A stretch of 64,000 nucleotides of DNA from Edaphobacter modestus (GTDB taxonomy: Bacteria > Acidobacteriota > Terriglobia > Terriglobales > Acidobacteriaceae), in NCBI RefSeq assembly GCF_004217555.1, contig NZ_SHKW01000001.1, positions 3,286,001-3,350,000 on the forward strand, written 5' to 3'. The number at the start of each line of letters is the position of its first letter. The first letter of the stretch is position 1. The notes under the pieces are model-generated. The model was given only the letters and a program-made list of their open reading frames with translations. It had not been told where the DNA came from and did no database searches. The position numbers and the translations under genes are program-made. Positions 25,779-34,203 of this stretch are shown one piece after another.

Positions 25779-27431
25779 CTACAGGCCGTTCGCGCTAACA
25801 AAAATCTGCTCGGGCTTGGCCGCGATCACCCGATACAACCCGAACTGCCGTGAATTCTGCCCTCGCAATTCGAAGAGAAGACTCGCACGGTTGCTGGCAT
25901 CGACATCGACAGCGTCGATCAGCCGCATCCATGGCGTACGATCCAGGTGCGCCGCATCCGTGACGCTGGCCAGCGCCACCTTCAGCTCACCCATGCCGTT
26001 ATCCTGAGCCACCACGGTTACATATCGCATCACGGAATTTGTTTCGACCGTGTGCGCCATATAGACGTAGGTTGGGGCGCCTCCGTAACTCAGCGTGTAC
26101 CCCTTCAGCTCTTCATCCGCAAAGATCACCTGCGCCGGGACCGCGGCAGCTCCGTGCCGTCCCTTCGCGGTCGTAGGCTTTTGGGATTTTGCAGCAGTCG
26201 AAGCTTTGGGAGTTTGCGTAGCAGCGGGAGGCGCAGGGGCTGTCGTGACCGATGCCTTGGGTGGTATTCCCCGCTTCAACGTCGGGGGTCCGCCGTCCGG
26301 CGTCACGGTCGTCGACGCGGTCGTGGTTGTTGGCGAACCGGCAGAGCTGCCCGCAATCGCTGTAGGCGGGGTAACGCCGGGCACAATGCCATACGCAGTG
26401 AGCTTCGCGCGGGCAAAGCCCTGCATCTTGGCCAGAACCCCCGCATGCTCGTTGGGGTCTTCCCATGGCCTCGCAAACGGGTGCGGGTCGCGATCCTTCG
26501 GATCCGAGACGGCAACCATCTGGCGCATGTCCTTAGGAATCCCCATCAGCTTCGGAGGCCCGTCGTTCTCTCCGCTCCCTTTGCCCCCGTGATGCAGCCG
26601 GGGCCTGTCAGGATCGTCGTTCAGCGAATCGCCGCCGGTCACGGTCGCAGTATCGTTCTTCTTATTTTTCTGTTGGGACTGTTTTTCCTCTTCGGGCGAC
26701 CGCCGCTTCAGCGTCGGCCGTTCGGCCGCATCGTCCGAAGAGGCCCCTCCACTGCTGTCGCCGTTTTGGGAGGTATCGTCACTCGGGGTCCGGCGATGCA
26801 TCGTCGGCCGATCCGGATCATCGCTTCCGGCCGAACTGGCTTTCGTATCCGAACTGGCTTTCGTATCCGATCCATTGTCCGTCTTCGAACCCTGTTGCTG
26901 TGCCGAACCCTGCTGCGCCGGATCTGCCGGCTTGCCTGCATCCCCACTCTTATTGCTGAAGTGTGGTTTGCTCGAATCACCGGATACGGCGATCACTGGA
27001 AGATTCTTCGATGGCTTGAGGGGAGCACTCTTCCTTGCCGCCGCCGGTGGCTTGAAGGATCCATACGCCATCCATCCCGCATCGAAGGCCGGCCCCGGCG
27101 CTCCGTCGGGCAGCTTCGCATGCAGAGCCGATTCGAGCACGACCGTTCCCTTCGCCAGTCCGGCATCCTGCAGTTCGTAGATATTCCCGGACAGAAGAGC
27201 AAAGGGCACTGGTTGTGGCTTGTAGAGTCCCCCATCTTCAAGATCGCCGTCGATGAAGACGGTCACCGGCATAAACCGGCTTCCGGTCGGCTTGGCCAGG
27301 TCGCCGGTCCACTCGTACACTCCTACCGCCCTCACAACGGTCTCAGGGGTCGACGCCACCTTATGAGTCTGGCCCCAGACTCCGCCGGCCACTGCCAGCC
27401 CTGTCACGAACGACACAATCGCCTTTTTCAT
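25779..27431 (-). CDS. secreted low-complexity protein with repeated Asp-Arg-Pro / Pro-Thr-Leu-Lys-Arg motifs; function unknown
   Basis: 550 residues from ATG 27431 (MKKAIVSFVTGLAVAGGVWGQ), a clear signal peptide. Residues 25-140 form an ordered N-terminal domain (VRAVGVYEWTGDLAKPTGSRFMPV). The middle 250 residues are Ser/Thr/Pro/Lys-rich and carry variants of one short motif: DDPDRPTMHRRTP, AERPTLKRRSPEE, DDPDRPRLHHGGKG, GPPKLMGIP and GGPPTLKRGIPP, plus the duplicate DTKASSDTKASS. The last 150 residues look folded again (QVIFADEELKGYTLSYGGAPTYVYM). I do not recognise a family. It is convergent with the TetR gene (7 bp apart). Confidence 0.75.
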   Translation of the reverse strand: MKKAIVSFVTGLAVAGGVWGQTHKVASTPETVVRAVGVYEWTGDLAKPTGSRFMPVTVFIDGDLEDGGLYKPQPVPFALLSGNIYELQDAGLAKGTVVLESALHAKLPDGAPGPAFDAGWMAYGSFKPPAAARKSAPLKPSKNLPVIAVSGDSSKPHFSNKSGDAGKPADPAQQGSAQQQGSKTDNGSDTKASSDTKASSAGSDDPDRPTMHRRTPSDDTSQNGDSSGGASSDDAAERPTLKRRSPEEEKQSQQKNKKNDTATVTGGDSLNDDPDRPRLHHGGKGSGENDGPPKLMGIPKDMRQMVAVSDPKDRDPHPFARPWEDPNEHAGVLAKMQGFARAKLTAYGIVPGVTPPTAIAGSSAGSPTTTTASTTVTPDGGPPTLKRGIPPKASVTTAPAPPAATQTPKASTAAKSQKPTTAKGRHGAAAVPAQVIFADEELKGYTLSYGGAPTYVYMAHTVETNSVMRYVTVVAQDNGMGELKVALASVTDAAHLDRTPWMRLIDAVDVDASNRASLLFELRGQNSRQFGLYRVIAAKPEQIFVSANGL

Positions 27432-27514
27432 ATGCGTCACGAGTTTAGACGCATCCCGCCCAAAACCCGCATCGACCTTCTCGACAACTCCCGGCTTCGT
27501 TACCATGGCGGTGG

Positions 27515-28336
27515 ATGTCTACCTCGATCCAGCCCCTTCTCGCCGTTCAGAACCTCTCGATCGCCTTCGGAGAACGCCCCGCCGTCGACCGCATCTCCTT
27601 TTCCATCAACGAGGGGGAGACCCTCGGCCTGGTCGGGGAATCCGGCTCCGGCAAATCGGCCACATCTCTTGCTCTCCTTCGGCTGCTTCCCCCTTCGACG
27701 AGGGTAACCGGCTATCTCGGTTTTGCAGGTGAAGACCTCGTCGCTCTGTCCGAGAGAGCGATGAGGCGTCACCGCGGCCGAAACATGGCAATGATCTTCC
27801 AGGAGCCCATGACCGCGCTCAATCCCGTCATGCCCATCGGCGCCCAGATCGCGGAGGCTGTGGAAGCCCACCATCCCAGCCTCTCCCGTCGCGAAGTACG
27901 CGAGCGGGTGCTCGAGTCCATGCACGAGGTTGCGCTGCCTGAGCCTGAGCGCCGAATCCGCGACTACCCGCACCAGTTCTCCGGCGGGCAGCGCCAGCGC
28001 ATCCTGATCGCCATGGCCATCGTAAACCGACCGCGCCTGCTGATCGCCGATGAGCCTACGACCGCACTCGACGTCACTGTGCAGGCGCAGATTCTGGCTC
28101 TCCTCAATCGCCTTCGACGGACCCACAACCTGTCCATGCTCTTCATCTCGCACGATCTCGCCGTCGTCAGCCAGGTGGCCGATCGCGTCGCCGTCATGCA
28201 GCACGGCAACATCGTCGAGCAGGCACCGGTAAGTCAGCTTTTTCACTCGCCGCAGCATCCTTATACGAAGCGCCTGCTCGCCTCTGCCCCCACCATGCGG
28301 ACCGACCGCACCCAGCCGCTCGCCACCCTCGCCTGA
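27515..28336 (+). CDS. ABC transporter ATP-binding protein of the OppD/DppD type, without neighbouring permeases
   Basis: 273 residues with the full ATPase set: Walker [16 protein letters not shown]-loop [12 protein letters not shown], signature [14 protein letters not shown], Walker [13 protein letters not shown], switch His in [10 protein letters not shown], and the C-terminal [10 protein letters not shown] extension ([12 protein letters not shown]) that marks peptide/nickel importer ATPases. The usual second ATPase, two permeases and binding protein are absent here. It may serve permeases encoded elsewhere. It starts 84 bp from the divergent secreted-protein gene and is followed by a metallophosphoesterase 54 bp later. 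Confidence 0.9.
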   Translation: MSTSIQPLLAVQNLSIAFGERPAVDRISFSINEGETLGLVGESGSGKSATSLALLRLLPPSTRVTGYLGFAGEDLVALSERAMRRHRGRNMAMIFQEPMTALNPVMPIGAQIAEAVEAHHPSLSRREVRERVLESMHEVALPEPERRIRDYPHQFSGGQRQRILIAMAIVNRPRLLIADEPTTALDVTVQAQILALLNRLRRTHNLSMLFISHDLAVVSQVADRVAVMQHGNIVEQAPVSQLFHSPQHPYTKRLLASAPTMRTDRTQPLATLA

Positions 28337-28390
28337 AACCGAAGTGGCGGGTACACTAATTCGAGGCCCGCTAGGCCACCCCCGGAACCC

Positions 28391-29149
28391 ATGCGAGCCC
28401 TGATTCTCTCGGACATCCACGGCAATCTCGAAGCCCTGAACGCCGTTCTTGAAGCTGCCGCCGGCCAATACGACGTGCTCTGGAACCTTGGGGATGTCGT
28501 TGGCTACGGAGCCAGTCCCAACGAAGTCATCGAAATCATACGTCCCCTCGCGCAGCTCAACGTACGCGGCAACCACGATCGCGTCTGCTGCGGCCTCGCC
28601 TCCGCACTCGGCTTCAATCCCGTCGCTCGCGCCGCCGCCTCCTGGACCCACGACGAGATGACCGAAGCCAACCGTGCGTGGCTCGCCGCTGTTCCCAAAG
28701 GACCGCTCAGTCCCGAGAATCTTCCGGGCGTCGTCCTCGCACACGGCTCGCCCCTCAACGAGGACCAGTACATCCTCACCATGCGCGACGCCTGGGGACC
28801 ATTACAGCAGAGCAATACCCAAATCACTTTCATCGGGCACACGCACCTGCAGGGCGGCTTCTGCCAGCGGAATGAGGAGTGGCACGAGCTGCGTCCCAAC
28901 TACACAACGCGAAACGAACCCGACAGCTGGACTCTCTCTCTGGCCGAAGGCACGCGTCATCTCATCAACCCAGGCTCCGTAGGTCAGCCTCGCGACTGCG
29001 ACTGGCGCTCCGCGTTTGCGATCTACGACACCGAGGCAGCCGAGATCGTCTTCCATCGCGTTCCCTACGATCTCACCGCCGCCCAGGGCCGCATCCTCAT
29101 GGCTCAGTTGCCGGAGAAGCTCGCACTTCGTCTGCGCGAAGGGCGCTGA
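28391..29149 (+). CDS. calcineurin-like metallophosphoesterase
   Basis: 252 residues with the dimetal phosphoesterase signature in order: LILSDIHGNLEAL, DVLWNLGDVVGYGASPNEV, NVRGNHDRVCCG, VLAHGSP, and FIGHTHLQGGF. This arrangement (SDIHGN near residue 6, GHTH near 150) is that of YfcE/MJ0936-type and related cytosolic phosphodiesterases. INPGSVGQPRDCDWRSAFAI is also conserved in this subgroup. Substrate cannot be read from sequence. Start ATG 28391, 54 bp after the ABC ATPase; they may form one transcript. Confidence 0.92.
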   Translation: MRALILSDIHGNLEALNAVLEAAAGQYDVLWNLGDVVGYGASPNEVIEIIRPLAQLNVRGNHDRVCCGLASALGFNPVARAAASWTHDEMTEANRAWLAAVPKGPLSPENLPGVVLAHGSPLNEDQYILTMRDAWGPLQQSNTQITFIGHTHLQGGFCQRNEEWHELRPNYTTRNEPDSWTLSLAEGTRHLINPGSVGQPRDCDWRSAFAIYDTEAAEIVFHRVPYDLTAAQGRILMAQLPEKLALRLREGR

Positions 29150-29166
29150 AAGCAAGTGTGGGTGAC

Positions 29167-29202
29167 CCCATAAGATGAAACTGCTACCCATAAAGTGAAA
29201 CT
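29167..29202. repeat. two 16-bp imperfect direct repeats, 20-bp period
   Basis: CCCATAAGATGAAACT (29167-29182) and CCCATAAAGTGAAACT (29187-29202) match at 14 of 16 positions. They lie just after the metallophosphoesterase stop and before a terminator. Origin unknown; a transposon-end remnant is possible. Confidence 0.6.
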
Positions 29203-29206
29203 AAGC

Positions 29207-29233
29207 AGAGGCCTCCTGGGGCCTCTACTTTTT
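29207..29233 (+). terminator. rho-independent terminator after the metallophosphoesterase gene
   Basis: 7-bp stem AGAGGCC / GGCCTCT with a 6-nt loop, followed by ACTTTTTG. Confidence 0.8.
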
Positions 29234-29413
29234 GTCACCGGGATGTATTTCAATATCGATCAGGTGTAGATGAGTGAATTGGCGATTACGCACTCACCGA
29301 GACTTAGACGAACCACTAATTTCCGGATAGCCGACCATCCAGAAGTGAATGACGAGATGGCAACGTCGTTGATAATCCAGTGCCATTTCCATGTACTTGG
29401 ATCTGTGAATAGC

Positions 29414-29444
29414 TTGACCCGTAGTCAGGTACAGGGCATATGCT
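29414..29444 (+). promoter_or_regulatory. MerR-type promoter with 19-nt spacer
   Basis: -35 TTGACC (29414-29419) and -10 TATGCT (29439-29444) are 19 nt apart, the lengthened spacer that MerR-family activators untwist. Within the spacer, half-sites CCCGTA and TACAGGG form an imperfect inverted repeat. The -10 box ends 14 nt before the merR ATG. Confidence 0.7.
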
Positions 29445-29458
29445 GGCTTCGGAGCGCT

Positions 29459-29902
29459 ATGGAAACCTTCACAATCGGTGAACTGGCTAAGGAGTGCCAG
29501 ATCAATCTGGAGACACTTCGTTACTACGAGCGTCTCGGGCTTATGCCGGAGCCGCCGCGCTCTTCTTCAGGACACCGCATTTACCCAACTTCGGCACTGT
29601 CACGTGTGCATTTCATCCGACGTGCGCAAGCTCTGGGATTCTCCCTCGCAGAGATCGCGGAACTGCTTGCACTTCGCCGGAATCAAGAGGACGTCTGCAA
29701 CGATGTCATTCGCCAAATTGAAGCCAAACGCCGCGAAGTCGACCGAAAGATTGCCGACCTCGAGTCGATCCGCCGTGCTTTGTCGCGCATGAAAAGGCTT
29801 TGCAATGGCGATTGCCTGGTTGGAGATTGCCCGATTCTGGAAAGCCTTGATACAGCTAAGCCGTCGGTCAGATCCCGCAAGCGGAATCCGAGACGTACCT
29901 GA
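29459..29902 (+). CDS. MerR-family metal-type regulator
   Basis: 147 residues from ATG 29459 (METFTIGELAKECQINLETL), GGAG 4 nt upstream. The winged HTH is complete: LETLRYYERLGLMPEPPRSSSGHRIY, then IRRAQALGFSLAEIAELLAL. A dimerisation helix follows, and cysteines sit at EDVCNDV and in LCNGDCLVGDCPILESL, close to the three-Cys layout of MerR/ZntR-like metal sensors. Its own upstream region has a 19-nt spacer promoter. The TGA overlaps the next gene's ATG by 1 nt, so it is translationally coupled to a TonB receptor. A metal ion is the likely signal; which one is open. Confidence 0.9.
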   Translation: METFTIGELAKECQINLETLRYYERLGLMPEPPRSSSGHRIYPTSALSRVHFIRRAQALGFSLAEIAELLALRRNQEDVCNDVIRQIEAKRREVDRKIADLESIRRALSRMKRLCNGDCLVGDCPILESLDTAKPSVRSRKRNPRRT

Positions 29903-31845
29903 TGCTGTTTTCTTTTCACCCACGCACGGCCTTCGTGGTTCTGCTTTTGCCTGTTGTCGGATTCTCGCAGCAACCGACCGCACCCGCTCCACAGAAGCCC
30001 GAGCCGATACAGGAACAGGTCACCGTCTATGCAACCCGCACGGAAGGACGCCTGGAAGATCTCCCGGCACGCGTTGAGATCCTCGATCAGGATGAGATCG
30101 ACGAAAAGACAGCGATGACGCCCGGCAATATCGTCATGATGCTGAATGAGACGAGTGGACTGCGCGTTCAAACAACATCGCCCTCACTTGGAGCATCGAG
30201 CGTCCGCATTCAAGGTATGAAGGGACGCTACACACGCTTCCTCGCAGATGGTCTTCCTCTCTTCGGACAGCAGGGCGCCGGTCTGGGACTGCTGCAGATA
30301 CCGCCGGTTGATCTGGGTCAGGTGGAGATCATCAAGGGCGGAGCCTCGGCGCTCTACGGCGCGGGAGCGATGGGAGGCGTGGTGAACCTCATCACCCGCC
30401 GTCCCCGCGACAAGGCCGCTCGGGATTTTATCTTCAACCAGACATCACTCGGTGGCACGGATATTTCAGCCTATCTGGACGGCAGGATATCGCCCCAGAT
30501 CGCTACGTCCTTGATGGGTACAGGGAACTGGCAAGTTGAGCGAGACCGTAATCGCGACGGCTGGGCCGACCTCGCCGGATACAGTCGCGGTGTGACACGG
30601 CCCCGCCTTTTCTGGGACAACGGAAAAGGGAGAAGAGGCCTGCTGACCGGAGGTTTCCTCTACGAGGATCGCAATGGAGGAACACTTCCGGGGAGAGTCC
30701 TGCCGGCTACCGGCAGCCCGTATATTGAAGCGCTCAGCACGCGAAGGGGCGATGTCGGCGGTACGGCGCAGTTCCTCCTAAGCGAGAAGTATGTCGGCAC
30801 ACTGCGAGGGTCGTATTCCACGCTGCATCACCGCCATCAGTTTGGTGAGGTGCTGGAGCGGGACCGTCATGAATTGCTCTTTGCAGAAGGCAGCCTTCGC
30901 GGCACTGCCGGACACAACACATGGGTGGGTGGAGCGGCCTTCGAGCGCGATGCCTATCGTCCCGAAGATGTTCCAGAGTATCGCTACACCTATCGCAATC
31001 CAGGCATCTTCGGGCAGGACGATCTCCAGGCGACCTCGTGGCTGTCGTTCTCGGCCAGCGCACGCGTCGACTTTCACAGCCAGTACGGTACGCTCTTCAG
31101 TCCACGATTCGCCGCGCTCTTGCGTGGAGACGGCTGGACAAGCCGGCTCGCTCTCAGCCAGGGGTTCGCAGCGTCGAGCGCACTTACAGAAGAGACAGAA
31201 GCAGCCGGCTTGACTCGACTCAAGATCCCTTTCCCACTGCGCGTGGAGCGTGGACGTGGACTGACGTTCGATCTCACCAGAAGCTGGAGCCTCGTTACCG
31301 CAACCGCTACTCTCTTTGCCTCGAACGTACATGACCCTCTGTACGTGGAGCGGACCACTGCTTACACTCTCACCAATCTCGTTTTACCGACGCGCAACCT
31401 GGGAGTCGAAGCAGTTGCCATCCTTCGCAAACATGAATATTCGGCTACTGCCTCTTATACCTGGACCCGTGCTCAGCAGCAGCCGGGGACCGTGCGACAG
31501 GATGTTCCACTGACTCCCCGCCACAGCGCGGGTCTGGTGGCCAGTTGGGAGAGGCCAAACTTCGCGCGTATCGGCATCGAAGGCTACTACACAGGGACGC
31601 AACAGTTAGAGGACAATCCTTACCGAACGGAATCAAAGCCCTATGTTCTCTTTGGCTTCCTGATTCAAAAGCAACTCCGGGCGTTTCAACTCTACCTCAA
31701 CGCCGAAAACCTTAGTGATGTGCGGCAGACGAAAACCGATCCTCTGCTTCTCCCGCAACAGGCTCCCGACGGACGCTGGACGACCGACGCATGGGCGCCG
31801 CTCGATGGTCGTGTCTTCAATGGCGGCGTGCGCGTGCGTTTTTGA
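29902..31845 (+). CDS. TonB-dependent outer-membrane receptor
   Basis: 647 residues. Signal peptide MLFSFHPRTAFVVLLLPVVG then GFSQQ; a TonB-box-like EQVTVYATR follows; plug domain residues 40-160 with VEIIKGGASALYGAGAMGGVV; then a 22-strand-type barrel rich in alternating aromatic residues ending FNGGVRVRF. The ATG overlaps the MerR stop (ATGA-type, 1 nt), so expression follows the metal regulator. Size and plug resemble vitamin B12/catecholate/copper-type receptors; the substrate is probably a metal or metallophore because of the regulator, which is inference. No TonB/ExbBD genes are nearby. Confidence 0.92.
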   Translation: MLFSFHPRTAFVVLLLPVVGFSQQPTAPAPQKPEPIQEQVTVYATRTEGRLEDLPARVEILDQDEIDEKTAMTPGNIVMMLNETSGLRVQTTSPSLGASSVRIQGMKGRYTRFLADGLPLFGQQGAGLGLLQIPPVDLGQVEIIKGGASALYGAGAMGGVVNLITRRPRDKAARDFIFNQTSLGGTDISAYLDGRISPQIATSLMGTGNWQVERDRNRDGWADLAGYSRGVTRPRLFWDNGKGRRGLLTGGFLYEDRNGGTLPGRVLPATGSPYIEALSTRRGDVGGTAQFLLSEKYVGTLRGSYSTLHHRHQFGEVLERDRHELLFAEGSLRGTAGHNTWVGGAAFERDAYRPEDVPEYRYTYRNPGIFGQDDLQATSWLSFSASARVDFHSQYGTLFSPRFAALLRGDGWTSRLALSQGFAASSALTEETEAAGLTRLKIPFPLRVERGRGLTFDLTRSWSLVTATATLFASNVHDPLYVERTTAYTLTNLVLPTRNLGVEAVAILRKHEYSATASYTWTRAQQQPGTVRQDVPLTPRHSAGLVASWERPNFARIGIEGYYTGTQQLEDNPYRTESKPYVLFGFLIQKQLRAFQLYLNAENLSDVRQTKTDPLLLPQQAPDGRWTTDAWAPLDGRVFNGGVRVRF

Positions 31846-32026
31846 CAATTGTCTTGTTCGGGCTTGTAGGAATTCCGGTTACTCCTGAGTGACGGTCAAT
31901 CCGGAAGTTGAGGTCAGTGGCGATAACAGTCCCGAATCGCTCATTTCAGGTATGCGACTACTTCACGTTATACGTAAGCCCACAGCAAGCGGCGTCAGCG
32001 GCTGGCGTGGCATCTTCCCTCAAGAT

Positions 32027-33997
32027 TCAGGCGCGCTGCTCTTCCAATGCCATCGCCAGCTCTTCCCATTCCGCCAGTAGAGTCGTCCGTTCGCCGCGCA
32101 GACGTTCTGCTTCAGCGGCATCGATCTGCGACTGCTCCGCGGAAGTGAAGTTCCCCAAGCGCTCCTCTGCTGTGGCGATCTCCGATTCGAGTTGAGGAAT
32201 CCTCTCCTCAGCGAACTTCAGGCGGTCTTCCATCTGCTTCAGCTTGATCGGATTCACCCGCTTCACCGGGGCTGCAAGCGCGCTCTCCACAACCGGAGCA
32301 GCCTCAACCACCACGGGCCTCGCAACCGGCGCAGGCGCACTCAATCCAGCGCTCAGTGACTCCTTTACCTTCTCCGGTCCTCCCTGCTTGCGCCACAGGT
32401 AGTCCTCGTAGTTGCCCGGATAGATGTGCACGCGTCGATCCTCCACCTCGAAGACACGAGTGGCGAGTCCATCGATGAAGTAGCGGTCGTGTGAGACAAA
32501 CAGAACCGTGCCGGTGAAGTTTCCAATCGCATCCAGCAAAACATCCTTCGCCCGCAGGTCGAGATGGTTCGTCGGCTCGTCCAGCAGCAGCATATTCGAG
32601 GGCGAGACCAGCATCTTCGCCATCGCATACCGGTTGCGCTCGCCGCCGGAGAGTACGCCAAGCTTCTTGAAGACATCGTCGCCCGAGAACATGAAGCACC
32701 CCAGAAGGCTGCGGAGCTCGACGACCGGAACCTTGGGCGATGCGCCGGCAATATCATCCAGCATCTCGGCATTGGGATCGAGCACCTTGTACTGATCCTG
32801 CGCGAAGAAGTCGACCAGAGCGTTGTGGCCGTAACGAACCGTGCCCGAGGTGGGTGCCTCCTGCTCGCTGAGCAAACGGATCAGTGTGGATTTGCCTGCA
32901 CCGTTGGCTCCAACGAGAGCGATACGGTCGCCGCGCTCGATGGTGAAGCTGACGTTGTCGAGAATCGTCTTCTGGCCGCCATCCGGAGTGGGATAGACCT
33001 TGGTGAGATTCTGAACCTCGATCACCGTGCGTCCCGAGGCCGTGGGCTGCGGAATCGTAAAGTGAATCGTCGCCTCGTCTTCAGGAACCTCGATGCGCTC
33101 GATCTTTTCGAGCTCCTTGATTCTCGATTGCACCTGCTTGGCCTTCGTCGCCTGGTAACGGAAGCGATTGATGAATGCCTCGAGCGCCTCGATGCGGTCG
33201 CGCTGGTTCTTGTACGCATTCATCAACTGGGTGCGGCGCTCTTCCTTCTGGGTCACATACTTCTCATAGTTGCCGTGATAGGTATGCATCCGCTTGTTCC
33301 AGACCTCAACGGTCTTGTTTACGGTCACGTCTAGAAAGTAGCGGTCGTGCGAGATCAGGATGAACGCGTTCGGGTAGTCGTGCAGATAGTTCTCAAGCCA
33401 ATTGCGGCTCTCGAGATCCAGATGATTGGTCGGTTCGTCCAGCAGCAGCAGCGACGGTGTCTGCAGCAGCAGCTTGGCGAGCGCGATACGCATCTGCCAG
33501 CCGCCCGAAAACTCCTCGGTCTTGCGTTCCCAGTCCTCTTTCGAGAAGCCGAGTCCGCCAAGGACCGCGCCTACCTGTGAGTCGAGCGTATAGATGTCGT
33601 GGACGTGCAACTGGTCGGCGATGTCGGAGTAGCGCTCTGCGGCGGCGATGTATTCCTTCGACTTCGGGTCCTTCTCGGACATGGTGGTCATCAGCTCGAT
33701 GGACTCCGCCTCAAGCGCATGCAGATGATCGAAGACCGACAGGCACTCCGCAAAGACGGTTCGTCCGCGCAGCGCCAGGCCATCCTGCGGAAGATACCCG
33801 ATCGTCGTGCCCTTCACCCGGGTCAACTGACCGTAGTCCAGCGACTCCGCGCCAGCCAGAACCTTCAACAGTGTGGATTTGCCGGTTCCGTTGCCACCCA
33901 CCAGACCTGTGCGCTCGTCCGGCGTAATCAGCCAGTTCACATCTTCAAAGAGTAGTTTTTGGCCGAACCGCTTGCCGGCAGAGATCAGTTGCAGCAT
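32027..33997 (-). CDS. ABC-F family ATP-binding protein (Uup/YheS type)
   Basis: 656-residue soluble twin ATPase. Domain 1: Walker A GLVGGNGTGKSTLL, signature EFSGGWQMRIALAKLL, Walker B LLLLDEPTNHLD. The inter-domain linker (about residues 240-310) contains MNAYKNQRDRIEALEAFINR and FRYQATKAKQVQSRIKELEK, the P-site tRNA interaction motif of ribosome-acting ABC-F proteins. Domain 2: ALVGANGAGKSTLI, VLSGGERNRYAMAKML, LLLLDEPTNHLD. Residues 570-656 form an Ala/Val-rich hinge and a C-terminal coiled coil (Uup-type). ABC-F proteins rescue stalled ribosomes or give antibiotic resistance; I expect a housekeeping role. No membrane segment. Confidence 0.95.
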   Translation of the reverse strand: MLQLISAGKRFGQKLLFEDVNWLITPDERTGLVGGNGTGKSTLLKVLAGAESLDYGQLTRVKGTTIGYLPQDGLALRGRTVFAECLSVFDHLHALEAESIELMTTMSEKDPKSKEYIAAAERYSDIADQLHVHDIYTLDSQVGAVLGGLGFSKEDWERKTEEFSGGWQMRIALAKLLLQTPSLLLLDEPTNHLDLESRNWLENYLHDYPNAFILISHDRYFLDVTVNKTVEVWNKRMHTYHGNYEKYVTQKEERRTQLMNAYKNQRDRIEALEAFINRFRYQATKAKQVQSRIKELEKIERIEVPEDEATIHFTIPQPTASGRTVIEVQNLTKVYPTPDGGQKTILDNVSFTIERGDRIALVGANGAGKSTLIRLLSEQEAPTSGTVRYGHNALVDFFAQDQYKVLDPNAEMLDDIAGASPKVPVVELRSLLGCFMFSGDDVFKKLGVLSGGERNRYAMAKMLVSPSNMLLLDEPTNHLDLRAKDVLLDAIGNFTGTVLFVSHDRYFIDGLATRVFEVEDRRVHIYPGNYEDYLWRKQGGPEKVKESLSAGLSAPAPVARPVVVEAAPVVESALAAPVKRVNPIKLKQMEDRLKFAEERIPQLESEIATAEERLGNFTSAEQSQIDAAEAERLRGERTTLLAEWEELAMALEEQRA

Positions 33998-34203
33998 TTC
34001 TCTCTATTTTCGCATCTTCGCTGTCTCTTTTTTTTGACGAAGCGATGACAAGCCCGTGACACCACCTCTCCGAAGTGCCCCTACGCTTACCGAGGATCAA
34101 CACAGTTCCTCCTCGCCTGTCGTTGAGCCGGCCTCTGTCCGTCTCACTTGGACCAGAGGATCGTTCGAATTCCGCGGGGCCATACATTTTCAAGGAGCTC
34201 GCA

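Noticed and set aside
25947..27707. 586-residue plus-strand frame rich in Arg
   Set aside because: Antisense to the secreted low-complexity protein; composition follows GC bias and there is no motif.
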